NCBI GenBank assembly: GCA_034003955.1
Contig: JAVEXO010000012.1
Location: 1 to 64,000, forward strand
Reading direction: 5' to 3'
Length of the DNA stretch: 64,000 nucleotides
Origin: SZUA-370 sp034003955
GTDB taxonomy: Bacteria > Spirochaetota > Spirochaetia > Treponematales > UBA12059
Below are positions 33,656 to 43,187 of this stretch, piece by piece (position 1 is the first letter of the stretch; the number at the start of each line of letters is the position of its first letter). The notes under the pieces are model-generated. The model had not been told where the DNA came from. It did no database searches and worked only from the letters and a program-made list of their open reading frames with translations. Made by a program: the position numbers and the translations under genes.

Positions 33656-35299
33656 ATGGAACAATTACACTTCGGCTTACTTTCAATCTTGCCGCCCCTC
33701 TTGACGATTGTATTAGCAGTCGTCACGAAGGACGTCATCGTCTCACTGTTCGTTGGCATATTGTCCGGTACGCTTATAGCGGCCGGAGGTAATCCGTATT
33801 ACGCACTGGTTCGCCTGTCTGACCTGTTGGCAGATACGCTTGCCGACGGTTGGAACATCCGTATCATGATGTTCACCGTTCTTCTTGGCCTTCTGGTAGG
33901 CATGTTGTCCAGGACAGGCGCCGCATACTCGCTTGGCGACTGGGCCTCGAAGCGGATCAAGACAAAGACCGGCGCCCTGCTCTTTACCTGGGTGTTTGGC
34001 CTCCTTATCTTCTTTGACGACTACTTCAATTCCCTGACGATCGGCACCTGTATGAGGCCGCTCTGTGACGCCAAGAAGATATCGCGCGCCAAGTTGGCCT
34101 ATATCCTCGATTCCACGGCGGCACCGGTGGCTATCATGGCACCTATATCTACCTGGGTCGTCTATGTCATAGGCACCTACAAGGATATACCCGAATTCCA
34201 GTCCCTTGGCCTGGGTGAAATGTCGTTCTTTGTAAGAACCATTCCTTACAACCTCTACGCCATCTTTGCTGTGCTCATGGTGCTCTTCATAACGCTGACA
34301 CACAAGGATTTCGGACCGATGGCTCGTTCCGAGGCGCGTGCCCAGAAGGGTCTTGGCCTCTATGACGAGGAAAAATTCGGCGCCGTTTCCAGCCAGGTAG
34401 AGTCAAAGGCAATGACCAATAACGCCAAGCCATTTGACTTTCTCATTCCTATAGCCGCCCTCATCGTCATGGCCCTTTTCTTCTTCCCTATGACCACCTG
34501 GATGAACGCCATAGATGGAGAAGAGATAACCAGCATCGGCCAGGCAATGGCCGCTATTCCGTTTGGCACGGCATTCAATGACACCGATTCATCGATGGCA
34601 CTGATGTATGCCGCCGTCTTTGCCAACGTGTTCGCCTACATTTACTATGTAGCCCGCAAGCTCCTCAACATCAAGAATGCCGCAGACGCCTTGATGGATG
34701 GCTTCCGAGCCATGGTGCCGGCTGTGATGATTCTGACCCTGGCTTGGTCAATCGGTACCATCATCAAGTCTGACCGCCCTGACGGTGGTGTAGGACTCGC
34801 CGCGTATGTCTCAGAGATAGTGATCAATGGCAACTTCCCCATGTGGCTCTTGCCATTAGTCGTCTATATCTTCTCTTGCCTTATTTCCTTTGCGGCCGGC
34901 ACGAGCTGGGGCACCATGGGTATCATGATCCCCATAGCCGTTCCCGTTATGATACAGCTGGCACGTAATGGTGGCCTCGATCCTAACCAGGTCATCAACG
35001 CTACGGCGCTGACTATTGGAGCGGTCATGGGAGGCTCTGTATTCGGGGATCATTGTTCTCCAATATCGGATACGACGGTTCTGTCGTCTACCGGTGCTGC
35101 CGTTCCTCACCTTGAACACGTTGCCACCCAGCTTCCGTATGCGGTGTTTGTAGCCTTCTGCGTAATGGTAGGCACCATAGTTTCGGGCTTGACCTGGAAC
35201 CCCATACCCGGCCTCATTGCTACTGCTATATTATTTGTGGCTGGCACTTTCCTGTTGTCTAAAACCTTTGGTGAAAATAAATACGATCTTAGTAAGTAA
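33656..35299 (+). CDS. NhaC-family Na+/H+ antiporter or amino-acid carrier
   Basis: A 547-residue polytopic membrane protein with about 11-12 hydrophobic segments of the NhaC superfamily. FGLLIFFDDYFNSLTIGTCMRPLCD contains the charged DD pair and FAAGTSWGTMGIMIPIAVPV and VFGDHCSPISDTTVLSSTGA the second-repeat signature. Carriers of this type in lysine or arginine clusters probably exchange the amino acid or its products, with sodium; the substrate here is inferred from position. AAGGAGG precedes the ATG, and a strong terminator follows. Confidence 0.88.
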   Translation: MEQLHFGLLSILPPLLTIVLAVVTKDVIVSLFVGILSGTLIAAGGNPYYALVRLSDLLADTLADGWNIRIMMFTVLLGLLVGMLSRTGAAYSLGDWASKRIKTKTGALLFTWVFGLLIFFDDYFNSLTIGTCMRPLCDAKKISRAKLAYILDSTAAPVAIMAPISTWVVYVIGTYKDIPEFQSLGLGEMSFFVRTIPYNLYAIFAVLMVLFITLTHKDFGPMARSEARAQKGLGLYDEEKFGAVSSQVESKAMTNNAKPFDFLIPIAALIVMALFFFPMTTWMNAIDGEEITSIGQAMAAIPFGTAFNDTDSSMALMYAAVFANVFAYIYYVARKLLNIKNAADALMDGFRAMVPAVMILTLAWSIGTIIKSDRPDGGVGLAAYVSEIVINGNFPMWLLPLVVYIFSCLISFAAGTSWGTMGIMIPIAVPVMIQLARNGGLDPNQVINATALTIGAVMGGSVFGDHCSPISDTTVLSSTGAAVPHLEHVATQLPYAVFVAFCVMVGTIVSGLTWNPIPGLIATAILFVAGTFLLSKTFGENKYDLSK

Positions 35300-35320
35300 C
35301 TAAACTTCGTGTTTGCAAAG

Positions 35321-35353
35321 CGGCCTGTCGCCTGTGCGGCGGGCCGTTTTTTT
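35321..35353 (+). terminator. Terminator after the NhaC-family gene
   Basis: An 11-bp stem with CTGT loop, CGGCCTGTCGC (35321-35331) and GCGGCGGGCCG (35336-35346), with some G-U pairs, followed by seven T. It separates kdd-to-nhaC from atoDA, which may be read by leakage or from a promoter of its own. Confidence 0.8.
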
Positions 35354-35415
35354 GGTGCTAACACGTGCTAGCGGGCTTACAGTTTGGCCCGTCGATTCTT
35401 AGGGGGAGGTCTTTT

Positions 35416-36090
35416 GTGATTAAGAAACCTGTAATAAGTGCCGCAGAGGCCGCGGCCAAGGTCAAGACAGGGGATGTGGTTCAGCTTGGTGGTTTCCTGG
35501 GCTGTGGATGCCCGGACGGCATCGTCAAGGCCCTCGTCGATGCCGGCACGCATGGCCTGACGCTCGTAGCCAACGATACCGGCATATACAACGAGGCCAA
35601 GGGCATATCCAATGGCCCCGCGCCGCTAGTCAAAGCCAAGGCTGTAAAAACAATCATCGTGTCGCATATAGGCACCAATCCAGAGGCTCAGAGGCAGATG
35701 AATACCGGAGAATCAGAGGTGCTGCTCGTACCACAGGGCACCCTTGCCGAACGCATAAGAGCGGCTGGCAATGGGCTTGGAGGCGTTCTGACTCCAACCG
35801 GTGTAGGCACAGAGGTGGAGGATGGCAAACAGAAGATAAGACTCAAGGGCAAGGATTACCTCCTTGAAGAAGCCCTGCCTGGTAACGTAGCGCTTATAAA
35901 GGCAAAGAAGGCCGACAAGGCCGGCAATCTCGTCTTTGCCAAGACGGCCCGTAACTTCAATCCCCTGATGGCCACTGCCTGTGAGCTTGTCATAGTCGAG
36001 GCAGAGGAGATAGTCGAAATAGGAGCCATAGACCCGGATCAGGTCCATACGGCGAGCATCTTTGTCGACTTCATTGTACAGGCCGAGTAG
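35416..36090 (+). CDS. atoD: Acetate/butyrate-acetoacetate CoA-transferase alpha subunit
   Basis: From the GTG at 35416 (GGGAGG 6 nt upstream) the subunit has 224 residues. The family features are GFLGCGCPDGIVKALVD (CoA-binding loop), VSHIGTNPEAQRQMNTGE and the VPQGTLAERIRAAGNGLGGVLTPTGVGTEVE stretch. With AtoA it moves CoA between acetoacetate and butyrate or acetate, recovering the acetoacetate released by Kce. AtoA starts 12 bp later. Confidence 0.92.
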   Translation: MIKKPVISAAEAAAKVKTGDVVQLGGFLGCGCPDGIVKALVDAGTHGLTLVANDTGIYNEAKGISNGPAPLVKAKAVKTIIVSHIGTNPEAQRQMNTGESEVLLVPQGTLAERIRAAGNGLGGVLTPTGVGTEVEDGKQKIRLKGKDYLLEEALPGNVALIKAKKADKAGNLVFAKTARNFNPLMATACELVIVEAEEIVEIGAIDPDQVHTASIFVDFIVQAE

Positions 36091-36102
36091 GGGGTAGCGG
36101 AC

Positions 36103-36765
36103 ATGATTGAATACGTAGAAAACAAGGAAATAATTGCGCGCAGGATAGCGCGCTTCTTCTCATCAGGCGATGTCGTCAACCTGGGCATAGGTCTTCCCAC
36201 TATGGTTGGAAACTTCGTGCCGGAAGATGTTACCGTCATACTGCAGTCAGAGAACGGCCTTATGGGGCTAGGACCGGCCCCTGAAAAGGGCAAGGAAGAC
36301 AAGGATCTGACCAACGCCGGTGGCATGCCGGTAACAATACTGGAAGGCGGGTGCTTCTTTGACTCGGCCACCAGTTTTGGCATCATTCGCGGTGGTCATG
36401 TAGACTACACGGTGCTCGGTGTTCTTGAGGTAGACCAGGAAGGCAATCTGGCCAATTACACGATACCAGGCAAGATGGTTCCAGGCATGGGAGGCGCCAT
36501 GGACCTGGTCGCCGGCTCCAAGAAGGTCATAACGGCTACCACCCACCTTGAAAAGACGGGTGGCTCCAAGCTTAAACGGCGTTGCTCCCTGCCGCTGACC
36601 GCAGCCGCAGAGGTGGACATTGTTGTCACCGATGTTGGCTACTTTACCGTCAAGGGTGGGAAGTTCCATCTACAGGAGTACTTTGCGCCGTATACCCCTG
36701 AATGGATAGTAGAGCATACCGATGCCGATATAGTACTTGAGAAGGATTGCAAGGAGTTTAGGTAA
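36103..36765 (+). CDS. atoA: Acetate/butyrate-acetoacetate CoA-transferase beta subunit
   Basis: A 220-residue beta subunit. The catalytic glutamate is in the conserved SENGLMGLGP (about residue 47), which forms a thioester with CoA during transfer, and MGGAMDLVAGSKKVI and KRRCSLPLTAAAEVDIVVTDVG match the family. It works with AtoD in fermentation of lysine to acetate and butyrate. Confidence 0.92.
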   Translation: MIEYVENKEIIARRIARFFSSGDVVNLGIGLPTMVGNFVPEDVTVILQSENGLMGLGPAPEKGKEDKDLTNAGGMPVTILEGGCFFDSATSFGIIRGGHVDYTVLGVLEVDQEGNLANYTIPGKMVPGMGGAMDLVAGSKKVITATTHLEKTGGSKLKRRCSLPLTAAAEVDIVVTDVGYFTVKGGKFHLQEYFAPYTPEWIVEHTDADIVLEKDCKEFR

Positions 36766-36788
36766 AAGGCGCCTCTTATGCAAAAGAG

Positions 36789-36815
36789 GGCCCGCTCCCC
36801 AACAGGGGGCGGGCC
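36789..36815. terminator. Terminator between atoA and pepT
   Basis: GGCCCGCTCCCC/GGGGGCGGGCC stem with an AACA loop (36789-36800 and 36805-36815). It stands between convergent genes and can act on both strands, although neither side has a long T run. Confidence 0.65.
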
Positions 36816-36839
36816 TTGCCATGGGTGTGCCTGTTAGTT

Positions 36840-38096
36840 CTACCTGGCCCAGAGTTTGATCAGCTCAAGTGTTGTGTCTACGCCAAGGACCATCTCCGAG
36901 GCACTGGCCCACTCGAAACGGCCATGGAAGTTGTGCATGCCGGCGAAGATGTTAGGCGTTGGAATGCCCATTTCTGTCAGGCGGGCACCATCGGTGCCGC
37001 CTCGTATTGGCTTGGAGAATGGCTCGGCTCCGGCCATGCCCGCGGCCTCATACAGGAGCTCTATGACCTTGGGATTCTCGTCGAGCTTCTTCTTCATGTT
37101 GAGGTACTGTTTGCGGAAGCTCAAGGCTACCTTGCCGCCGGGGAACTGAGCCTCTACGGTGGCCGCTATGCTCTTGAGTGTCTCCTGCCTGCGTGCCATG
37201 CCCTCGTCTGTAAAGTCGCGGAGGAGTACGTCGACGTTGGAAGATTCAAGCCCACCGTGTATCTCATGGGCATAATAGTAGCCATACCAGGCGTCGGTGG
37301 CTTCGGGGCTCTCACTGCGTGGCAGCATTGATACGAAGCTTGCGGCCATGGCGACGGCATTGGCCATCACGCCGCGTGCATAGCCAGGATGTGACGATTT
37401 ACCCGTAATGACGGCCTTGGCCTCGTAGGCGTTGAAACACTCTGTCTCAAGCTCGCCTCCGCGTCCACCATCGAAGGTGTAGCAGGCATCCATCTTTACC
37501 TTGCCGAGCGGGAAGCCGTCCATGCCCTTGCCCGTCTCCTCGTCAGGAGAGAAGATGATACAGAGCGGGCCATGGTGTAGATTGGGATTCTTCATGACGG
37601 CGGCCATGGCCGTCATCACTATCGCAATGCCGCTCTTGTCATCGGCGCCCAGGAGGGTCGTGCCGTCGGTGACTATGATGGTGTCTCCGACATAGTCATT
37701 GAGCTGGGCAAACTCGGCAGGATCCAGGATCCAGCCTGGTGAAAGCTCCACCGCCTTGCCGTCATAGTTTGTGATTACCCGTGGTTTTACGTTGGCGCCA
37801 GAGACCTCGCTTGATGTGTCCAGGTGGGCCATCAGCCCTATCGTAGGCTTCTGTTCGTAGCCGGGGCTTGCCGGTACATGGGCTATGACGAAGCACTGCT
37901 CGTCAAGCGTCACATCCGCTATGCCCAGGCCCTTGAGCTCGGAGAGGAGGATCCGTGCTAGATCCCATTGCGAGGGGGTGGAAGGGATGACATTCACGTG
38001 TCTGTCGCTTGTCGTCTCTATCTTGGCGTAGCGGACAAGCCGCTCTATGGTTTCGTCTGTATGGGGTCTCGCCAGTATGGCTGCGTAGTCTTTCAT
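36840..38096 (-). CDS. pepT: Peptidase T (tripeptide aminopeptidase)
   Basis: A 418-residue zinc-dependent M20B peptidase, typical length. GLMAHLDTSSEVSG has the first metal histidine and aspartate, LLGADDKSGIAIVMTAM the bridging aspartate, and FSPDEETGKGMD the catalytic glutamate pair. It releases the N-terminal residue of tripeptides in the cytoplasm, a good companion to the Opp importer. No Shine-Dalgarno site is visible just before the ATG. Confidence 0.94.
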   Translation of the reverse strand: MKDYAAILARPHTDETIERLVRYAKIETTSDRHVNVIPSTPSQWDLARILLSELKGLGIADVTLDEQCFVIAHVPASPGYEQKPTIGLMAHLDTSSEVSGANVKPRVITNYDGKAVELSPGWILDPAEFAQLNDYVGDTIIVTDGTTLLGADDKSGIAIVMTAMAAVMKNPNLHHGPLCIIFSPDEETGKGMDGFPLGKVKMDACYTFDGGRGGELETECFNAYEAKAVITGKSSHPGYARGVMANAVAMAASFVSMLPRSESPEATDAWYGYYYAHEIHGGLESSNVDVLLRDFTDEGMARRQETLKSIAATVEAQFPGGKVALSFRKQYLNMKKKLDENPKVIELLYEAAGMAGAEPFSKPIRGGTDGARLTEMGIPTPNIFAGMHNFHGRFEWASASEMVLGVDTTLELIKLWAR

Positions 38097-38162
38097 GGCT
38101 ACGGAGTATGAGCCTGGGGGAGAAGATTTTCAAGACTCTATACTGTTTCTTCTAGTAGATGG

Positions 38163-40568
38163 TCATACGGGCGATCGTTGCTGGCAAGGAGCCAGGAGCT
38201 GATCGGCTAGCCCCTGGCTCCTGAAGGCTGTGGCTATCTGGGTAAGAGCCTCAAGATGTATCTGGGGGCCGGATTGGTAGGGAGAGACTATGGCAATGAG
38301 TATCCTGACCGGTGATGACAGGGCCACCAGAGGCCAGCCTGATGGCCTGGCGCCTATGGCAAGGGTAGGGAGGCTGACTCCCCTGGCATGGGCATGGAGC
38401 AGGAGGACTCCTTCTGACAGCTCTATGGGCGTCTTGCGGGCTATACTTGAGAACAGTGAGGCTAGTCTGCCTGAGGCGACGCGATCGTCGTTCATGATCG
38501 CGTCGGTTAGTTTTCGTATGGCGTCTACGAGTGCCTCCTCACGCATGTCTGTCAGTATTCTCCCCGAGTCGAAGGCCGAGGCTATGATTGGCGGCATCCT
38601 CTGCCTGGCCGAAACCGCATCGAAGCGCTCTGTGCTTGTCACGGGCTCCCCATCGCCGTCTGCCGTCTCGCTGACAAGGCCGGCTTCTATATGCTGTGTT
38701 GCGGGTTTAGGAAGGAACCAGAGGATTATTGTTGAGTCGGAGAAGGCAGTGTCCAGCACGACAGGCAGACGCTCGTGGCCAGGGTTCCATGTGCTGTCTC
38801 CGGGACGAGAGGAGAATACAACGAAGGATGTGCTTGCACTGACCCGGCCTGTAAGAGCCGAGGGCACATCTCTCCACGTCTGTACCGATGTGACCGACCG
38901 TTCCTCTAGCATGCCATCGCTAGCCTCCACTAGGGCCGAGGCAGTACCCCCAATCATGAAGGCTTCCATGGCTCCTATGGGTCGACCCCATGCCCTCGCG
39001 CTTGCCTCCAAGGCTGTCTTGAAGCCTGTAGATGTCTCGACTCCTGCCACGGCCATCGCTATGAGGCGCCTGGATGTCCTGAATGCTTCTGCCCTCTGTA
39101 TGGCTACGACCGCTCCGGGGAAGGCTACGAGGAGGCCCTCGAGTGCCGAATTGATCTCACCTTCGACGAGTGGCATGCCTTCGCCAAGGCCTATCAGCAC
39201 GGCGTCGGCATGGCGTTCCAGGGCGGCTCGGGCGAGGCCGTCGGGGACGCTGGCCGATACAATGACGCTGGGGAGCACCCTGATGTCGGCTGATGTTCCG
39301 GTAGCAACGCAGCGGACCAAGGCTTCTTCTGCCTCCGTAGTGCTGACACCAGAGCCCCGCTTGATTGAGGCCACGCAGACGGCCCTAATTGGATCTGCCC
39401 TTGCCCCAAGAGAGGCGGCAAAGGACAGTACGCCGTAGGTGGCTCCCTTGGTCGAGACGCCAACGAGGGCCTTGATGGGTGTCGATGCTTGTCCAGCGCC
39501 CGGCATGTCTCTGGAGCCTCGCTTGAGCGGAATGGCTATAAGGTAGGCCAGTGCCACTCCGGCCATCAGTGCGTCGCCTGCCAGACCGGTCTTCCTGGCC
39601 ACGAGCAGGGCCGCGAAGGCAAGGGCCTGGTTGGGAAGGTAACTCGTCCGCTTGCCCGCAATGAGGCTTTGAAGAAAGGCGCTAAGTAGCATAGAGCCGC
39701 CTATGATGCCTATGGCGAGGGCATTGGCTGATGCTAGCTTTAGATTCATGCCGTATCCGGCTATGAAGGCAAGGCTGTAGTATGCCTCGCCTGTTGCCAG
39801 TTTCCAGAGCCCTGAAGCCTTCCGCACGTCGCTTCTGGAGGTTCCATCATCGAAGTTGGCCCGGACCAGAGCCAGGCTCAGGCCGGCGGCAAGCCCTGCG
39901 GCTGGCCAGGGTAGACCAAGTGCCTTAAGCGACCAGGCGAGGCCAAGAGCGAGGGCTGGAAAAGCCAATGCTATAAATGAGACCAGGCCAGGGCTTGTCT
40001 TGCCAAATCCAGCGGCCATGGCAAGAATGGCTGCTAGTATGGTCGTAGCCAGGGCGGCGCCTGCCGCTCCAGTGCTTAATGTGGAGGCCAGGGCAAGAGC
40101 CAGGCCAGAGGCCAGCAATCCTGGGCCACTCATGCGACCCAGCCAGATGGCTGCAGCCAGGATGGCGGCCACCCTGATGATGTCAGAGTGTTCAGATCCG
40201 TTGACGATGCCAAAACCTATGGCAAGGGATAAGCCCGTCGCCAGCGGCACTAATCCCGCTAGCACGCAACGCCAGCGTCTGTGCAAATTCTGTTCGAGTA
40301 CAGCGAGATTTTGCGATAGTCTAACGCTGTAGCCGGCTGCCATCATGGCAACCATGCTCACAGCATCGGCGGCAATCCAATAGAGGCCAGTCGGTGCATG
40401 GTTTGTAGCGACAAGGGAGTAGAAAGTCGCTGAAGCGGCGCCCAGAATGACGAGCAGACCGGTAGCACTACCTGATAAGCGCTTTTCTACCAAGACGGCT
40501 ATGGCCCTGGAGGCGAGGAAGGCCAGAAGCGGCACCAAGAGTGACTGATACTCTAATTGGGCTAGCAT
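38163..40568 (-). CDS. Antiporter-like membrane protein fused to USP and PTS EIIA domains
   Basis: An 801-residue protein in three parts. Residues about 1-370 hold roughly 12 hydrophobic segments resembling a CPA2-type cation/proton antiporter, although the ion-binding DD or ND pair is not clearly present. Residues about 375-600 resemble universal stress protein halves. Residues about 655-795 are a type 2 (fructose/nitrogen) PTS EIIA domain with phospho-acceptor His727 in HAHARG and IHLEALTQIATAF near the end. A phosphorylation- or nucleotide-controlled ion carrier is the natural reading. The gene is alone on its strand between pepT and murB. Confidence 0.75.
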   Translation of the reverse strand: MLAQLEYQSLLVPLLAFLASRAIAVLVEKRLSGSATGLLVILGAASATFYSLVATNHAPTGLYWIAADAVSMVAMMAAGYSVRLSQNLAVLEQNLHRRWRCVLAGLVPLATGLSLAIGFGIVNGSEHSDIIRVAAILAAAIWLGRMSGPGLLASGLALALASTLSTGAAGAALATTILAAILAMAAGFGKTSPGLVSFIALAFPALALGLAWSLKALGLPWPAAGLAAGLSLALVRANFDDGTSRSDVRKASGLWKLATGEAYYSLAFIAGYGMNLKLASANALAIGIIGGSMLLSAFLQSLIAGKRTSYLPNQALAFAALLVARKTGLAGDALMAGVALAYLIAIPLKRGSRDMPGAGQASTPIKALVGVSTKGATYGVLSFAASLGARADPIRAVCVASIKRGSGVSTTEAEEALVRCVATGTSADIRVLPSVIVSASVPDGLARAALERHADAVLIGLGEGMPLVEGEINSALEGLLVAFPGAVVAIQRAEAFRTSRRLIAMAVAGVETSTGFKTALEASARAWGRPIGAMEAFMIGGTASALVEASDGMLEERSVTSVQTWRDVPSALTGRVSASTSFVVFSSRPGDSTWNPGHERLPVVLDTAFSDSTIILWFLPKPATQHIEAGLVSETADGDGEPVTSTERFDAVSARQRMPPIIASAFDSGRILTDMREEALVDAIRKLTDAIMNDDRVASGRLASLFSSIARKTPIELSEGVLLLHAHARGVSLPTLAIGARPSGWPLVALSSPVRILIAIVSPYQSGPQIHLEALTQIATAFRSQGLADQLLAPCQQRSPV

Positions 40569-40677
40569 GTTGGTGTTTTAAAAATAGACGAGCAGGCGCT
40601 CGCGCGCAAGGCCGTGCCTGACACAAAAGATGGTGTTTCAAGGGGCATGCCGAGGAGCGTCCATGCTGGTGGCAGGC

Positions 40678-41619
40678 TTAGAACTCTCCCAGCATGACCA
40701 CTTCAGTCTCAAGCTCAATGTCGTAGGCCAAGCGCGCCGCCGTCTTGGCCTCCCCTATGAGGGCTAGCATGTCGGCTGCGCTCGCACGGCCTGCGTTTAC
40801 GAAGATGTTGGCATGCTTGAGGCTTACCATGGCATCACCCACACGCCTGCCGCGGAAACCCAGTTCGTCGAGTATGCGTCCAGTCGGTCTACCAAAATCA
40901 TGATTGTTCTTAAAGAGGCTGCCGGCGCATGGTAGATCGAAATGACCCTTCTTGGCTCTGTCGGCCTCAAGCTCTGCCATCCTTGCGGTAATCTCCCTGG
41001 GTTCACCTGGTGTAAGTTCAAGGCTGGCTCCCGTGACAATTGCTCCGTACAGATTGCCTCCAGGCATGAACGGCGTGCGCTTGTATGACCACTGCCCGCG
41101 TTCTATGCCCAAGGATGATGGGAGCCACGTTCCTGCTTGAAGGTAGTCTACGCGCGTAAGGAGGTCGGCGAACTCCTTTTCGTAGCAGCGGGCGTTCATA
41201 TACACCGTCCCGCCTAGCGATCCCGGCAGACCCGCGGCAAATTCCAGGCCACTCAGGCCATGCTGCAAGGCCAGGCTCACCAGGTCGACGACGGGCAGGC
41301 CAGCATCCGCGTATAGGGTGCTGCCTGCTTCATTGTCTGTCAAGAGCCGCGAGGTTCGCAAAAGTTCTGTAGAGACGACAATGCCACGTACTCCCTGGTC
41401 GGCAACCAGGAGGTTGGCGCCTCCTCCCACGACTGCTATGGGTATGCCCTCGGCATGGGCTGCAGTTAGCAAGGTCGACAAGGCTACCGTAGATCGCGGC
41501 CTGACGAAGGCGTCGGCCGGGCCGCCTATCCTGAATGTCGTGTGAGCCGACATTGGCTCGTCGAATGCAATAAGCGCGTCTATATTGCTTTTATCGATGA
41601 ATTTACGTAGTGTGTTCAT
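40678..41619 (-). CDS. murB: UDP-N-acetylmuramate dehydrogenase
   Basis: A 313-residue flavoenzyme of peptidoglycan precursor synthesis: it reduces UDP-GlcNAc-enolpyruvate with NADPH. The FAD-binding elements are RIGGPADAFVRP, AVVGGGANLLVADQG and GLSGLEFAAGLPGSLGGTVYMNARCY, and the catalytic serine is in CAGSLFKNN. It is divergent from cysS over 50 bp. No strong ribosome-binding site was seen. Confidence 0.94.
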   Translation of the reverse strand: MNTLRKFIDKSNIDALIAFDEPMSAHTTFRIGGPADAFVRPRSTVALSTLLTAAHAEGIPIAVVGGGANLLVADQGVRGIVVSTELLRTSRLLTDNEAGSTLYADAGLPVVDLVSLALQHGLSGLEFAAGLPGSLGGTVYMNARCYEKEFADLLTRVDYLQAGTWLPSSLGIERGQWSYKRTPFMPGGNLYGAIVTGASLELTPGEPREITARMAELEADRAKKGHFDLPCAGSLFKNNHDFGRPTGRILDELGFRGRRVGDAMVSLKHANIFVNAGRASAADMLALIGEAKTAARLAYDIELETEVVMLGEF

Positions 41620-41670
41620 ACTCGATCCATGCTATAGCAACTTGGACGAATTGTTAATATGGAGGTTGGC

Positions 41671-43170
41671 ATGGCTTTACGATTATATAACACGCTAGGA
41701 CGCTCGCTACAGCCCTTCGAACCATTGAAGCCGGGCTCGGTGGGTTTCTACGGATGCGGACCTACCGTATATAACTTCGCGCACATTGGCAATCTCAGGG
41801 CCTATGTCGTAGACGACGTGATAGCCCGTTCTCTTCGTTACTTAGGCTATGACGTGACGCATGTGATGAATATCACCGATGTGGGCCACCTGTCCGGTGA
41901 CGACGACTCCGGTGAAGACAAGATGGTGAAGTCGGCCGTCGAGCGCGGCAAGAGCGTGCTCGAGGTGGCCCGATACTACACCGATGCCTTCTTTGCCGAC
42001 AGCAGCGCGCTCAATATTCAGCGTCCCAGTGTCGTCTGCAAGGCAACCGACCATATCGACGACATGATAGCGCTCATAAAGCGTATAGAAGTCAATGGCT
42101 TTACCTACGCCTCTGGTGGCAATCTGTACTTCGATGTATCAAAGTTCCCCAGCTACGGTGATCTTGCCATGCTCAGGATGGATGAGCAGCAGTCTGGAGC
42201 CCGTATAGAGATAGACGCCAACAAGCGCAACCCACAGGACTTCGTGCTGTGGTTTACCAAGAGCAAGTTCGAGGATCAGGCTCTCCAGTGGGATAGCCCC
42301 TGGGGTAGAGGCTACCCCGGTTGGCACGTCGAGTGCTCCGCCATGAGCATGAAGTACCTTGGTGACAGCTTCGATATCCATGCCGGCGGTATAGACCACA
42401 TCCCCGTGCATCATACAAACGAGATTGCCCAGAGCGAGGCCGCCACAGGAAAGAAGTGGGTCAAGTACTGGCTGCACAACGAGTTCCTTATAATGGGAGC
42501 AGGCAAGATGAGTAAGAGCAAGGGCGGATTTCTGACGCTCAAGACGCTCGTCGATGCCGGATACGACCCTCTTGACTTTCGCTTCTTTCTCCTTGGTGGG
42601 CATTACCGTTCCCAGCTCCAGTTCTCCTACGACGCCCTCGACTCGGCCAGGGCATCCCGAGCCTCGCTTGTCGAGCGCGTCCTGGCCCTCCGCGAGAAGG
42701 TGCCCGCAGGCACGCCTCAAGGCACGCCTCAAGGCGGCTCCGGGCCGACTTTAGTCTCTGCACTCTGCGCCCCTGCCGCGTCCAGGCTCAAGGCCTTCCG
42801 CGAGGCCATAGAGGATGACTTTTCAACACCGCGAGCCATGGCCGAGCTGTGGGGTGTGCTCAAGGAGCAGGGAGTTCCCGCGGCAGACGCCTTAGGCGCA
42901 GCCTTTGATATGGACAGGGTGCTTGGCCTGGGATTGTCTGACCTCGTTCGGGCTCAGGCGGCTCCTGTAGACCCCGAGCTGGCTAGCGAGGTGGCCTCGC
43001 TCATAGCCCAGAGGCTGGCAGCCAAGAACGACAAGGACTTTGCCACGGCTGACGGTATTAGAAATGGGCTCAAGGCGCGTGGCATCGTTCTGGAGGATGG
43101 GCCATCGGGTACGACATGGAAGATGGGCCCTGAATCTACCGTGTCGCAGGTAAAAAAGCCTACGGCGTAA
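41671..43170 (+). CDS. cysS: Cysteinyl-tRNA synthetase
   Basis: From the ATG at 41671 (GGAGG 5 nt upstream) the enzyme has 499 residues. It shows the zinc-site CGPTVYNFAHIGNLRAYVV with HIGN in place of HIGH at residue 38, and GKMSKSKGG near residue 279. A short insertion in the linker (about residue 350) contains a 12-bp tandem repeat coding for GTPQGTPQG. The sigma factor gene starts 17 bp downstream on the same strand. Confidence 0.95.
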   Translation: MALRLYNTLGRSLQPFEPLKPGSVGFYGCGPTVYNFAHIGNLRAYVVDDVIARSLRYLGYDVTHVMNITDVGHLSGDDDSGEDKMVKSAVERGKSVLEVARYYTDAFFADSSALNIQRPSVVCKATDHIDDMIALIKRIEVNGFTYASGGNLYFDVSKFPSYGDLAMLRMDEQQSGARIEIDANKRNPQDFVLWFTKSKFEDQALQWDSPWGRGYPGWHVECSAMSMKYLGDSFDIHAGGIDHIPVHHTNEIAQSEAATGKKWVKYWLHNEFLIMGAGKMSKSKGGFLTLKTLVDAGYDPLDFRFFLLGGHYRSQLQFSYDALDSARASRASLVERVLALREKVPAGTPQGTPQGGSGPTLVSALCAPAASRLKAFREAIEDDFSTPRAMAELWGVLKEQGVPAADALGAAFDMDRVLGLGLSDLVRAQAAPVDPELASEVASLIAQRLAAKNDKDFATADGIRNGLKARGIVLEDGPSGTTWKMGPESTVSQVKKPTA

Positions 43171-43187
43171 CGGACGGGGGACGAGGA

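Noticed and set aside
38290..39438. 382-codon plus-strand frame opposite the antiporter/EIIA gene
   Set aside because: Shadow of a high-GC gene on the other strand; composition is rich in S, R, A and T without domains.
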